Below are positions 26,433-35,511 of a stretch of 64,000 nt of DNA, piece after piece. Under the pieces are notes generated by a model. The model was given only the letters and a program-made list of their open reading frames with translations. It made no database searches and was not told the DNA's origin. A program made the translations under genes and the position numbers. This stretch comes from Paenibacillus paridis. Lineage in GTDB: Bacteria > Bacillota > Bacilli > Paenibacillales > Paenibacillaceae. The stretch lies in contig NZ_VCIX01000067.1 of NCBI RefSeq assembly GCF_006345825.1, positions 16,114-80,113 of the forward strand, written 5' to 3'. How positions within the stretch are numbered: the first letter of the stretch is position 1; each line of letters starts with the position of its first letter.

Positions 26433-29400
26433 TTAATGGCCGCTATAAATGCGGTAAATGAGTGCAGCCGCTTCGGCTTTCGTTGTTGTTTGTTTTGGCT
26501 TGTAGGTACCATCCTCGTAGCCTGTAATCAGGTTCTCTTGTTTGAGTAGGGCAACGCCATCTTTGGCCCATACGGCAATGGAGGAAGCATCCTTAAAGCC
26601 TTTCAGCTGATTATCCCTAGTCGTTGCTGATAGTTTCTTGCTATTGTACGCTTGTAATGCTCTTGAGAGAAGCGTAGCAATTTCTTGGCGAGTAATCTCA
26701 GCCTTTGGCTCGAATGCTGCTGCTGATTTTCCTTGGATTAGGCCTTGCTCATAGGCAACAGCTATTTCATCATAATATTCGCTGTTCTTCTCTACATCTG
26801 TAAATGGTAGGCTAAGGCCAGTACCATCCAGACCGTAAGAGCGAACGAGCCAAGCTGCAAATTGTTCACGCGTCACTTTCAAGCTTGGGCCAAACGATGC
26901 TGTTTGATCAAGCACGCCCTTGGCAAGAAGGGTGTTTACGGCAGTAGCCGCCCAGTGTGTAGCTGCAATATCCTTGAAGCTTACCGTTGATTTCATTATG
27001 GTGTATTTGCTAAAATGGCCACGTTTGACGTTTACGGTCTTCGTTACCGGATCATAAAGCCCGCCTACCGGCTCCCATGTCAATGTTTTTTCATTCAACA
27101 GATATACAGTAAGGTTAGCTAGATCAGCCTCAGTGTACTTGGAAGTATCGATAGCTGACACGTCAAAGGTCACCGGCATCGGTTTTTGGAACGCCTCAAC
27201 CCTCTTACCGCCTATGGTTGCTTGGAATTCCATGACTGGAATGTTCGCTACTTGTGATGCAGAAGCCGGCGCTGTAACGGTTAGATTATGGACCGTCTCA
27301 GCTGCAAGCGTAATCGTTTGGCCGCTTGTCACGTTTCCGAATGTATCTGGCTCAACGATAAAGCCAATATTGCCCATGCTAAGCTTCAAGCCTGCGAGAC
27401 CGCTGGCTTGAACAGCCTGATAGATCTCGGAAGGTAAGTCGGCTGCCAGCTTCGTCACATTCTCGCTTTGTTTAGGAATATGAATTGTAATAACTGGGTT
27501 AATGCTAGCAGCTTTATCCGCTCCAACTGCTGCACTTAACTCTTTTACCGTTTCACTCAAAGCTATTTTTGTTGTTTCCAGCTGTTGAGCAATTTGTTGT
27601 GCGTCAAGTGTAGTTGTTAAGGCATTGCCTTCAACTTTGATGTTCTTGCTATCAAGTGTTATGGAAGCTGCTTTCTCGACTGCTTGTTTGCTAAGCAGAA
27701 CAAGCGAATTTTTTAATTCATTTAATTGAACAGAATCTGCGGTGCCTAGGCTTTGCAATACTGCTGTTGTATCTTTGATGATGGATTTCGCAAGCTCGAT
27801 CGCTTTCGGCCCATCTTCAATTTGCTCGAATGCATATTTTGTGTTGTTTACCATTTGCGTAATGGAGGCAGTAATCTTTGCCTTCTCATCTGCGGTTTTC
27901 ATAGATTCAAGCAGCTTGGAAGCAGCCGCAAGCGTTGACGATACATTTTGTACAGACTTCTCGGCTTCCTTCGCATCTTTGATCTCTTTCACTGTTGCTA
28001 GCACGCTGTTAATGAGACCTGCAGCTTTGTCAGCTTTCTCTTTGTCTGAGTTACTGTTCTCTAATAGCTCTTGCAGGCCTTTGTCAGCCGCAGCAGCTGT
28101 TGGAGTTGGAGTAGGGCCGCCGCCGCCAGTTACCGGACCCGTGCCTGTGCCTGGTGCAGGGGTTGGGGAAGGCGTTGGACTTGGTGTCGCACCTGGGTTT
28201 GTTCCAGGATCAGTACCTTCCTCTTCGGAGAAGACAACTTTAATTTTTTTATTCAGAGTAAAAGTTTTTCCGTCTAGAGTAAGCGTTGCTGTTACCGTAT
28301 ATTCTCCGCTTTGTTCCACATAGAAATATTCAGGGAAATAATACAGTTGATCTCTTTCTTCTATAACATTGCCTTTACTATCTTTAATGGTTATTTTAAC
28401 GCTCTCGGGTAGGATGTCTTGAGATCCAATGCCCCATGATCTGTTGAATACGAGCAGCTTAGGCGTCGCATATTGAGTAATGCTATCGCCATGTTCATTG
28501 ACAAGTCCTAGCTGAATCCATCTTCTGTCAGGAGGGAGCGTAAGCTTGCCGGATGAATCTAGATTTAATATGTCAATTCCTTTCAGCGGTGACAAAGCGA
28601 TATCGGTTTGCTGGCCCGCCTTAAGCTCATCCTTGGTCAATAGCATCTCATAATAGTATTGCCTTGAGCCGTCAAAGGCGCTTAAAGATACCCGAATATT
28701 TCCTGGCGTTACGTTAACAAGCTTGCTTTGGTAATTAGTAGAACCGCGCAGATGAGATTGGTTATCTGTCACGTAAGTGATGGAATTAATGTAGGCATCC
28801 CCAACTACTTTAATAGTAGCAAGCGAATTGGAGTTGTTAGGGATATCCAGCGCATTCACATCTTGATTTAATTCAATATTTTCTAAGTAAATGAGATTTC
28901 CTTCTATTGTTCTTGCGAGTACATTGTAAATGCCCTTTGTTGCGTAAAATTTGTTCTGGTCTTCACGATAGCCAGAAAGAATATTGCTACTGTCGTATAC
29001 ACCAGCGAGGTCTTTACCGATAATGGAAACCTGGCTTACTCTTTGGCTTACGTTAACGGTAGAAACTTGCTGTAAAGGCTGGCGTGCATCTAAAACTAGG
29101 TTGTAATTTTTACCAGGTTCTGTGTTTACATTACCTATCATGTAATAACCAAAAGGTGAGCTGCTGCTATTGTTATACCAATCATTGCTGCGAATAAGAT
29201 CGATTTTCACTTTAGAAGGCGATGGAACAATCATATAGCTCACGGTATCATTATTGTACATAGAGCTCTGCTGCCATGTCGTTGTAGTGCCTTCTTGAAT
29301 AGTGGCATACACGGAGGCGTTTTGCATAGGTATGCCGCCAGGAACATTCGACTGATCGCTTAATTCAGGTTTATCAAGTCCAGAAACCCTGACAATAGCT

Positions 29401-31628
29401 TCAGTCTGTGGATCGATTCCATAGAAATGAATGCTTTTGTCCAAATATCCCGATTTACTAAATGTGAACTGGTTATGACCGTTTAAATAAACATTTGCTA
29501 GCGTTATTTGTCCATTGTCATCGGAGCGTGTAGCAATCCCATCGTATTCTAGGAGGGTAACGCCTGCGACTGGATTACCTGTTTGGCCTGTGACATGCTC
29601 TTTGACTGTGATTTTTAATTGATTAGAGTTGAAGTCTGTAATATATGGCTTGTTTACTAGATCAATAAGATTACCGTTTTGATCACGAATCTCGACATCC
29701 AATTCACGTTTGGGAGCGACAATGAAGCTGGTGCTGTTTTGCTCAGCCCATTGGTACTTATCATTCATTTGCAAAAGCTTAATCGAATAACTACCTACTT
29801 CTGTTGGCAGGAAACTGTAATAGTAGTATTGATCTAAAATCCCGCTCTCACTACTGTAAGAACTGTATAAGTAGTTATTGTCAGAATAGACTTCATTGTT
29901 TTTATAAATAACTAACTTAGTAGCGCTGTTAGGATCAAGAGCGTGACCGTTCTCGTCTTTATATCTGGCATTCAGTTTAATGGATTCTCCCAAAATCAGC
30001 TCATTTCTTTGTTCTAGCTGACCTTGCTTTTCTACCCCTACCTCGACAGTAGTAACTACTGATTTGCCGGATTTAAAGGTATAGCTGCTTTTTATTGGAA
30101 GAAAATCAGCGGCAATAATCGCTTGATCCCCTGCAGCATTAATTGTGGCATTCATTTTGTAAATGGTTTTATTCGTTTCCACAAAAACACGCTTATCCGC
30201 TGCAAGCTGAGTAGATAGTTGATAGTAGTTGTATTTGTTATTTACGTACGAGACCAGAAGAGTAGCGTCTCCTTTGGCATTTCTATAGTCCGCATCCATG
30301 CTAATGGCCGAAAAATGACCAGAGTTAAGGTTGTCAGAGAAGGTAAGGGTTGGTTGCATTGTGTCAATGACATTGCTTACAACCGCTTTATCTCCATTTG
30401 GCAGCTCAAGTTCAGCCGCAAATTGAAAAGTTTTTCCTTTAGCCATATATAGTGTTTCTACATTTTCTAGCTTTGCGTTCTCATTCTTGAAAATTTGTCT
30501 GCTGCCGCTATTATTATTCAGTATGAGAGACTTCACACGGACAGGCTGATCATCCCACTTATATTGAAAGGAGACTTTGCTATATTCCGCTGCATTCAGA
30601 ATTAGTTGTTTAGGTTGCCCATCTAATGTAGGCGCAAGCTCTTCGGCGCTCAGTTCATAAAGATAAGTTTCATTGCTGATTGATGACTTAATGGTAGATC
30701 TGAGCGTGCCAAAGCTGCCATTGGTTAAGTAGACGCCCACGCCAGCTGTTTTAAAGGATTCGTAGTTGCCTTCATTATTCTCAAAGGAAGTATTCATGAC
30801 TTCTGAGAGCAGTCTGCTGTCTTTATCCAAATAGTGCAGCTCGACCGTTCTGTGGTTTTCATAACGGCTTTCGAGAATATCCTGAACATAGAGAGTTTCA
30901 ACCGTATAAGAAGGTAGGTTCTCATCTACCTGAAGAAACAACACGGGATTCCAGCTGTTATGAATAGGAACTCCGTTCTGACCATTCAGCTCGATTTGTC
31001 CGTTTTCATTTGTAGTCAGCTTAATGCTGTTTAGGTAATTGTAATAAACCATGCTGATGGACTTGCCTACGGCTGGTTTGCCATATTCATCAAGTACTGT
31101 AACAGTAATGTTCTTGTCATCTGTACGAATGGTTGCGTTCGTAACGAGGGTAGCATTTCCGCCTTCTTTCGCCGTACGTTCAACTTTGAAGGTATATGCG
31201 GTTGGCAAGATATTAACCGTTTGTTCCCATTGAAGCGGTCGAGTCTCACTATGGAAGGCTGCTTTTAGCTTATAGGCCGTACCAGGCTTCAAGCCTTCAA
31301 AGGCAAGGTCTGTAAACGGAATGGAGTATGTAGATCCGGTAACACTAACCTTATGTTCTTCGATTTGCTTCTGGATGGCAGGGGCGACTATTGTATTGTT
31401 GGCATCGACGAGTGTGAATTCAATTGATTTACCACCCATAAGGTAAGCATAATCCTCTTTTTCGACATCAATGACGCTTTTCAAAATAACATCTTTTGAA
31501 CCGTTCTGCTGGTTAACTGTAGATACAATGTCCACTGTTGTAGCGGCCATAGCGGTGAAAGCATGGCCTAGCGCTAGTAACAGGGTCATTAGCAGCAAAA
31601 AGCTGCGTTTGAACGTTTTATTTTGCAA
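26433..31628 (-). CDS. giant SLH-domain surface protein (1731 aa)
   Basis: An exported wall protein. A signal peptide (about 1-29, ending FTAMA-ATT) precedes some 1100 residues of beta-rich repeats, including carboxypeptidase-regulatory/Ig-like units (e.g. GNPVAGVTLLEYDG, GKPAVGKSISMVYY), then a TDPGTNPGATPSPTP linker (about 1138-1180), a helical Ala/Lys segment, a further beta domain, and three C-terminal SLH repeats (about 1548-1731; TREQFAAWLV, TRQEIATLLS, TKAEAAALIY). Start is TTG with AAGGAGAGG upstream. The linker and C-terminal half share layout with the SLH protein at 3278. It may be an adhesin or S-layer-associated scaffold; substrate unknown. Its mRNA is convergent with the operon ending at 26361. 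Confidence 0.9.
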   Translation of the reverse strand: MQNKTFKRSFLLLMTLLLALGHAFTAMAATTVDIVSTVNQQNGSKDVILKSVIDVEKEDYAYLMGGKSIEFTLVDANNTIVAPAIQKQIEEHKVSVTGSTYSIPFTDLAFEGLKPGTAYKLKAAFHSETRPLQWEQTVNILPTAYTFKVERTAKEGGNATLVTNATIRTDDKNITVTVLDEYGKPAVGKSISMVYYNYLNSIKLTTNENGQIELNGQNGVPIHNSWNPVLFLQVDENLPSYTVETLYVQDILESRYENHRTVELHYLDKDSRLLSEVMNTSFENNEGNYESFKTAGVGVYLTNGSFGTLRSTIKSSISNETYLYELSAEELAPTLDGQPKQLILNAAEYSKVSFQYKWDDQPVRVKSLILNNNSGSRQIFKNENAKLENVETLYMAKGKTFQFAAELELPNGDKAVVSNVIDTMQPTLTFSDNLNSGHFSAISMDADYRNAKGDATLLVSYVNNKYNYYQLSTQLAADKRVFVETNKTIYKMNATINAAGDQAIIAADFLPIKSSYTFKSGKSVVTTVEVGVEKQGQLEQRNELILGESIKLNARYKDENGHALDPNSATKLVIYKNNEVYSDNNYLYSSYSSESGILDQYYYYSFLPTEVGSYSIKLLQMNDKYQWAEQNSTSFIVAPKRELDVEIRDQNGNLIDLVNKPYITDFNSNQLKITVKEHVTGQTGNPVAGVTLLEYDGIATRSDDNGQITLANVYLNGHNQFTFSKSGYLDKSIHFYGIDPQTEAIVRVSGLDKPELSDQSNVPGGIPMQNASVYATIQEGTTTTWQQSSMYNNDTVSYMIVPSPSKVKIDLIRSNDWYNNSSSSPFGYYMIGNVNTEPGKNYNLVLDARQPLQQVSTVNVSQRVSQVSIIGKDLAGVYDSSNILSGYREDQNKFYATKGIYNVLARTIEGNLIYLENIELNQDVNALDIPNNSNSLATIKVVGDAYINSITYVTDNQSHLRGSTNYQSKLVNVTPGNIRVSLSAFDGSRQYYYEMLLTKDELKAGQQTDIALSPLKGIDILNLDSSGKLTLPPDRRWIQLGLVNEHGDSITQYATPKLLVFNRSWGIGSQDILPESVKITIKDSKGNVIEERDQLYYFPEYFYVEQSGEYTVTATLTLDGKTFTLNKKIKVVFSEEEGTDPGTNPGATPSPTPSPTPAPGTGTGPVTGGGGPTPTPTAAAADKGLQELLENSNSDKEKADKAAGLINSVLATVKEIKDAKEAEKSVQNVSSTLAAASKLLESMKTADEKAKITASITQMVNNTKYAFEQIEDGPKAIELAKSIIKDTTAVLQSLGTADSVQLNELKNSLVLLSKQAVEKAASITLDSKNIKVEGNALTTTLDAQQIAQQLETTKIALSETVKELSAAVGADKAASINPVITIHIPKQSENVTKLAADLPSEIYQAVQASGLAGLKLSMGNIGFIVEPDTFGNVTSGQTITLAAETVHNLTVTAPASASQVANIPVMEFQATIGGKRVEAFQKPMPVTFDVSAIDTSKYTEADLANLTVYLLNEKTLTWEPVGGLYDPVTKTVNVKRGHFSKYTIMKSTVSFKDIAATHWAATAVNTLLAKGVLDQTASFGPSLKVTREQFAAWLVRSYGLDGTGLSLPFTDVEKNSEYYDEIAVAYEQGLIQGKSAAAFEPKAEITRQEIATLLSRALQAYNSKKLSATTRDNQLKGFKDASSIAVWAKDGVALLKQENLITGYEDGTYKPKQTTTKAEAAALIYRIYSGH

Positions 31629-31643
31629 TGTTAGCCTCTCCTT

Positions 31644-32041
31644 GCTTCAAATGGTTGAATCTTCTTGAAATGTATATATTATCTCAGGACCCCTACCATA
31701 GTACCAGAATTTACATTAATCGAATAGTAGAATATACCTTAATTTCATGATGAAGAAGGAAGAATGTGGCGAAAACCTGTCTTTTTTTGTTCGTTTTTCT
31801 ACTCGAAAAACCTAAAAAATCTATACTGCAAAAAATTGACCTACCCTAGCACAGAGTTTTACTTTACAATATCTAGAGGTGTATTCCTAAAAACATACAT
31901 CTGTAGGAGATAGGAGGGACTTAAGTCTCTATTAATTGATTTATTAGCATTTGCTGTTTAATTTTCTATTCAAAGGTATATATATTTGGAAGTAGAAGAG
32001 GCTTGGCCATCAGTGCCGAGCTTAATATATGTTTAAGGGAA
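31644..32041. other. intergenic region between divergent genes, leader and promoter sequences
   Basis: No credible gene. On the minus strand an extended -10-like TGGTACTAT lies around 31700 (bases 31697-31712), which could serve the large SLH gene. On the plus strand AGAGGTGTAT and ATACATCT (about 31873-31900) can pair and are followed by an AGGAGGG without a nearby start codon. Neither signal is strong enough to call alone. Confidence 0.35.
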
Positions 32042-32106
32042 GCAGCTACTCAGTTATTCTGTAAGCATGTCGTTTCGTCGTCGGTAAAATAACTGAGTAC
32101 TGCTGC
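32042..32106 (+). promoter_or_regulatory. long stem-loop in the leader of the Spo0E-like gene
   Basis: TACTCAGTTATT (32047-32058) pairs perfectly with AATAACTGAGTA (32088-32099). After a two-base bulge, GCAGC (32042-32046) pairs with GCTGC (32102-32106). The loop is 29 bases. No T-run follows, so it is not a normal terminator; an RNA-stability or regulatory role is possible. Confidence 0.5.
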
Positions 32107-32175
32107 GATAGCGTCGCCGGGTGGATTAGATTCTGGTTGAGAGAGGGGAGAAGTTACATTAATAGGGATATCGCG

Positions 32176-32400
32176 TTGCATAAAATAAAGCTGGAGCAAA
32201 AAATCGAGCTGCTGCGTCAAGAGATGGTTGAGAAGCTATTAATGAGCCAATCCTATCAATCCGACGATGTATTGGGGGCGAGTCAGGCTTTGGATCGCGT
32301 GTTGAACTGCTATGACTGCTTGCGTTATGAGAGAGCATGCGACAAGAAGCTGAGCTGTGAATCGCTTGTATGCTCGCCAGCGGACTATATGCTTATTTAA
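32176..32400 (+). CDS. Spo0E-like aspartyl-phosphate phosphatase
   Basis: Small helical phosphatase family that dephosphorylates Spo0A~P and so delays sporulation. LEQKIELLRQEMVEKLL followed by VLGASQALDRVLNCY holds the SQxLD signature of the family, in a two-helix hairpin. A cysteine-rich tail (YDCLRYERACDKKLSCESLVC) is unusual. Start is uncertain: the frame is open from a TTG at 32137; TTG at 32176 follows AGGGAT at 6 bases and gives the normal family length; an ATT at 32158 follows a better GAGGGGAG. Preceded by a strong stem-loop. Family call good, start moderate. Confidence 0.75.
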   Translation: MHKIKLEQKIELLRQEMVEKLLMSQSYQSDDVLGASQALDRVLNCYDCLRYERACDKKLSCESLVCSPADYMLI

Positions 32401-32524
32401 ACATTCGTTTGCGTTTATTACTTTTAAATTTATACCAAAAATGTCCGTCCTCGTCTTTAAATAATCGGATGCCGAATATTTTGAGAGGAGTGGAGAGCTC
32501 GGTAAACATTAAATAGCTAGACAT
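32393..32524 (-). CDS. small basic protein, 43 residues, unknown function
   Basis: A short gene of 44 codons on the minus strand with an ideal ribosome site (AAGGAGGT, 4 bases from ATG). The product contains MFTELSTPLKIFGIRLFKDE, then GHFWYKFKSNKRKRMFK: an amphipathic front and a strongly basic tail. Its last bases overlap the end of the Spo0E-like gene tail to tail. An extended -10-like TGGTATTAT lies about 40 bases upstream. Nothing here predicts function. The good ribosome site and codon pattern make it more than chance; conservation would settle it. Confidence 0.55.
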   Translation of the reverse strand: MSSYLMFTELSTPLKIFGIRLFKDEDGHFWYKFKSNKRKRMFK

Positions 32525-32577
32525 GGCAACCTCCTTATTTGTGTTCCTTTTAAATATAATACCAAACTTAAGACTTA

Positions 32578-32607
32578 TTGACTATATAAAAATGGGACTT
32601 ATATACT
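32578..32607 (+). promoter_or_regulatory. sigma-A promoter candidate for the VanZ-like gene
   Basis: TTGACT (32578-32583) and TATACT (32602-32607) are 18 bases apart, each one mismatch or close to consensus. The gene start is about 200 bases downstream. Confidence 0.45.
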
Positions 32608-32804
32608 GTATTCCCTCATTCAGAGAATTGGACTAAGGTCCTTATTGTTCTTATTTCTGCATTTACTCGTTTACTCCTCGTTCCTTTCGGGACCTCATTT
32701 GTTTGCTGGCCTCCACTCTAGGTTATACGCCAATTTTGTTTGCGAGTTTTGTTTCAAGTATGATAGAGGGATCACAGTTTGTTTGGCAGGAGGCGCAAGA
32801 TGCA

Positions 32805-33341
32805 GTGAATCGTTCATCAACTTGGATCTCAACCCTTGTATGGGGACTATTGTTTGCGGGATGGCTGACGCTCTTGTTCGTATTTTCTTCTCAGACGTAT
32901 GATCAGCAGAGCATTCAGCCTTTCCTGCGCAGCCACTTTAGTGCTGACCAGCTTGTGCGATGGCTGCCGGACGTTACGGTTAAATATCGGACGAGCGTTA
33001 TCAACGCACATGAGCGGCCGTATGCCTTTATTGAATTTTTCTTTCGCAAAGGGGCACATTTCTTCGTATATGCCACGTTTGCTGCGATGCTGTTTATGTT
33101 CCTGCGCGCGCTTAGCCGCGGCCGGTGGTTCATTTCAATTGTAATCACGCTGCTTGCGGCTGTTGCGATTCCCGCTTTGGACGAATGGAATCAGCTTAGC
33201 TCGGATGAGCGGACGGGCAATGCGACGGATGTTTTGCTTGATTTTATCGGGGGCTGTACGGGCTTGCTTGTGTGCTTGTGCTTGCTTGGATTGGTGAAGC
33301 TCTGGAGGCGCGTACGGCCTTCGAACCGTCTCAAAAAATAG
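32805..33341 (+). CDS. VanZ-like membrane protein
   Basis: A small membrane protein of the VanZ family (PF04892), whose members are linked to teicoplanin resistance or to cell-surface roles. After the GTG at 32805 the protein (about 178 residues) begins NRSSTWISTLVWGLLFAGWL, the normal first helix, then FSSQTYDQQ; RKGAHFFVYATFAAML (about 88-103) and ALDEWNQLSSDERTGNATD carry the conserved acidic loop. The frame is open from a TTG at 32703, but that part lacks a ribosome site and family similarity; AGGAGG lies 11 bases before 32805. Contribution to glycopeptide resistance is not implied by the family alone. Confidence 0.8.
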   Translation: MNRSSTWISTLVWGLLFAGWLTLLFVFSSQTYDQQSIQPFLRSHFSADQLVRWLPDVTVKYRTSVINAHERPYAFIEFFFRKGAHFFVYATFAAMLFMFLRALSRGRWFISIVITLLAAVAIPALDEWNQLSSDERTGNATDVLLDFIGGCTGLLVCLCLLGLVKLWRRVRPSNRLKK

Positions 33342-33344
33342 TTG

Positions 33345-33374
33345 CGGACAAAGCAGGCCGCTATCCCTTATAAT
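33345..33374 (+). promoter_or_regulatory. sigma-A promoter candidate for the acyltransferase
   Basis: CGGACA (33345-33350) and a perfect TATAAT (33369-33374) are 18 bases apart, just after the VanZ-like stop and about 45 bases before the GTG start. Confidence 0.4.
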
Positions 33375-33419
33375 CGTTTTGTTACTTTAAAGATTCGGTA
33401 AATGTGGGGGAGTCGCGGC

Positions 33420-34607
33420 GTGCAGCGCTATGAGGAATTGGATTCACTAAGAGGTTTGGCCGCTCTTGCGGTTATGGTTGGTCATTTTTTGATGGTATTT
33501 ACGCCAATCGTACAAAATACATCAGGCCTCGGCTTGCTGGATTACCCACTTAATTTGTTAAAATATACGCCATTGCATGCGATTTGGGGCGGCCATGAAG
33601 CCGTTATTATGTTCTTTCTGCTTAGCGGCTTCGTGCTCTCGCTGCCGTTCTTCAGCGATCGCCAGCAGAACTATACCAAGTATGTCATCAAGCGAATTTG
33701 CCGGATTTACATTCCGTTCATCGTTGCGTTGTTCATTGCGATTGCGCTGCGGGAAATTCTCTTCGTTTCGAAGCTGACGGATTTAACAACTTACTACAAT
33801 AACCTATGGGTAGCTCCGCCGGATATGAAGTCGATCCTTCATCATTTGTTGTTTGTAGGCAATTATAATACGACGAGGTATGATCCCATTCTATGGACAC
33901 TTGTTCATGAGATGCGCATTTCGTTATTGTTTCCGTTTGTTATGCTAGCGATTGTCAAAGGCGGCTGGAAAATCGGACTCCCGCTCGCAATCGCCCTATC
34001 CGTAGGCGCAACGGTAATGCTGGATATCTTCGAGACGCGCTTCATGACCAATTTTATCGTGTCGCTGCACTACGCTTCCTTCTTTATTGTGGGAGCGCTT
34101 CTGGCGAAGTATCAGGGCAAGCTGAGAGCCATCTTCGCTCGCATGAACAGCTGGTGGGGAGCGCTGCTTCTGATCGTTGCGCTGTGCTGCTACAGCTTCA
34201 AGTGGATTGGCTACGGTGAAGATTTCCATGATATGTTCATGCCCCATGGCGGGGATTGGATGACGGCGCTCGGCGCATCGATCTTCATTATAGCTGCGTT
34301 ATCGTCCGTTCGTTTATCACGTCAACTGCAGCGCAGACCGCTGCTGTTTCTGGGCAAAATCTCATATAGCTTGTATCTATACCATATGATCGTTTTATTG
34401 TCTCTTATCCACTTGCTCAATGGTGAAATGGATAAGACGTTTATCGTGGTAATTGCCTTTGCCGCTTCGTTCGGAGCGGGGGCGCTCAGCTATTATTTTG
34501 TTGAGCTGCCATCGATTCGTTTGGGCAAATGGCTGACCGGATTTAGGAAGAAACCAGCATTGGCAGCCGCGAGTGGCGGGGAAAGAGTTGTTTCGGAGAG
34601 CTCATAA
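33420..34607 (+). CDS. acyltransferase family 3 membrane protein (OafA-like)
   Basis: Membrane O-acyltransferase, usually adding acetyl or succinyl groups to surface glycans. About 395 residues with roughly ten helices. YEELDSLRGLAALAVMVGHF carries the Arg and the helix-1 His (RxxAxxxVxxxH-like) that mark the family; FFLLSGFVLSLPF and the late ISYSLYLYHMIVL helix are typical. GGGGGAG lies 7 bases before the GTG at 33420, which is preferred to the ATG at 33402. The substrate may be the nearby exopolysaccharide or a wall polymer; this is inferred from family only. A clean terminator follows. Confidence 0.88.
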   Translation: MQRYEELDSLRGLAALAVMVGHFLMVFTPIVQNTSGLGLLDYPLNLLKYTPLHAIWGGHEAVIMFFLLSGFVLSLPFFSDRQQNYTKYVIKRICRIYIPFIVALFIAIALREILFVSKLTDLTTYYNNLWVAPPDMKSILHHLLFVGNYNTTRYDPILWTLVHEMRISLLFPFVMLAIVKGGWKIGLPLAIALSVGATVMLDIFETRFMTNFIVSLHYASFFIVGALLAKYQGKLRAIFARMNSWWGALLLIVALCCYSFKWIGYGEDFHDMFMPHGGDWMTALGASIFIIAALSSVRLSRQLQRRPLLFLGKISYSLYLYHMIVLLSLIHLLNGEMDKTFIVVIAFAASFGAGALSYYFVELPSIRLGKWLTGFRKKPALAAASGGERVVSESS

Positions 34608-34652
34608 ACGGGGTACTCGATGAATAGGAAGCTTTATATCGCGGCATGAAAG

Positions 34653-34704
34653 CAACGACAGCCATGGACGGGAAAGTAACGTCCATGGCTGTCGTTGTTT
34701 ATTT
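34653..34704 (+). terminator. intrinsic terminator after the acyltransferase
   Basis: CAACGACAGCCATGGAC (34653-34669) pairs exactly with GTCCATGGCTGTCGTTG (34681-34697), and TTTATTT follows. The stem is 17 bp. Confidence 0.92.
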
Positions 34705-34803
34705 AAACCTTTGTACAAGCCCCCATTTTAAACATGGCTACTTTGGCTTTCCATCCAAGGATGATAAACTGAATAGAGGCAGAAAGAATAGGTTGGTGAA
34801 TCG

Positions 34804-35511
34804 ATGAACGGAAAAATTATGGTCATTGAAGATGAACGAAAAATTGCGGATGCAATCGCTTATGCCTTAAGAAGAGAAGGATATACCGTCGAGGTTGTCG
34901 ATCATGGAGCTTTAGCTATCGAAAGGTTTTATGCGTTTCGTCCAGATGCGATTATTTTGGATGTGATGCTTCCCGGCATGGATGGCTATGACATTTTAAA
35001 GAAGCTTCAGGATAAAGGGCGCATCGGCGTCATTATGCTGACTGCCAAAGAAGATATTGTTAATAAAATTTTAGGGCTCGAGCTGGGAGCCGACGATTAT
35101 ATCACAAAGCCTTTTGATATGCGGGAGCTGCTTGCGCGTTTAAAGTCATTGCTAAGAAGAATGCAGGCTGCGGAAGAAAAGCCAGAGCTTGATGAGATTA
35201 GGCTGGGTGCAATCGTGCTGCATATAAATAAACGTACGGCTTGGGCAGGCGATGAGAAGCTTGACTTGACGCCTAAAGAATACGATCTGTTGGCTTTGTT
35301 AATATCCAGCCCCGATAGGGTATATACCAGGGAGCAGCTCCTCGATTTGGTCTGGGGAATGGAGTATATAGGCGGTACGCGCACCGTGGATATTCATGTT
35401 CAGCGGCTGAGAAAAAAGCTGGGGCCGGACATCAGTGAAATGATACAAACCGTTCACGGTATCGGATATAAAGTCTTGGGAGGTTACGGTGAGAATCAGC
35501 ATAAAAATTAA
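34804..35511 (+). CDS. OmpR/PhoB-family response regulator
   Basis: A 235-residue DNA-binding regulator. Receiver domain: acidic pair EDE at 7-9, phospho-Asp in LDVMLPGMDG (about 52), Thr/Lys in LTAKED and the ITKPFD loop (about 98-103). Winged helix at about 130-228 with TPKEYDLLALLISSPDRVYT and GGTRTVDIHVQRLRKKLG. It overlaps the kinase gene by 23 bases, so the pair is translated together. Target genes cannot be read from sequence; the lipoprotein downstream is the natural candidate for regulation or sensing. Confidence 0.95.
   Translation: MNGKIMVIEDERKIADAIAYALRREGYTVEVVDHGALAIERFYAFRPDAIILDVMLPGMDGYDILKKLQDKGRIGVIMLTAKEDIVNKILGLELGADDYITKPFDMRELLARLKSLLRRMQAAEEKPELDEIRLGAIVLHINKRTAWAGDEKLDLTPKEYDLLALLISSPDRVYTREQLLDLVWGMEYIGGTRTVDIHVQRLRKKLGPDISEMIQTVHGIGYKVLGGYGENQHKN

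Noticed and set aside
27742..28323. 193-residue frame on the plus strand
   Set aside because: Antisense to the linker and helical part of the large SLH protein; low-complexity shadow.
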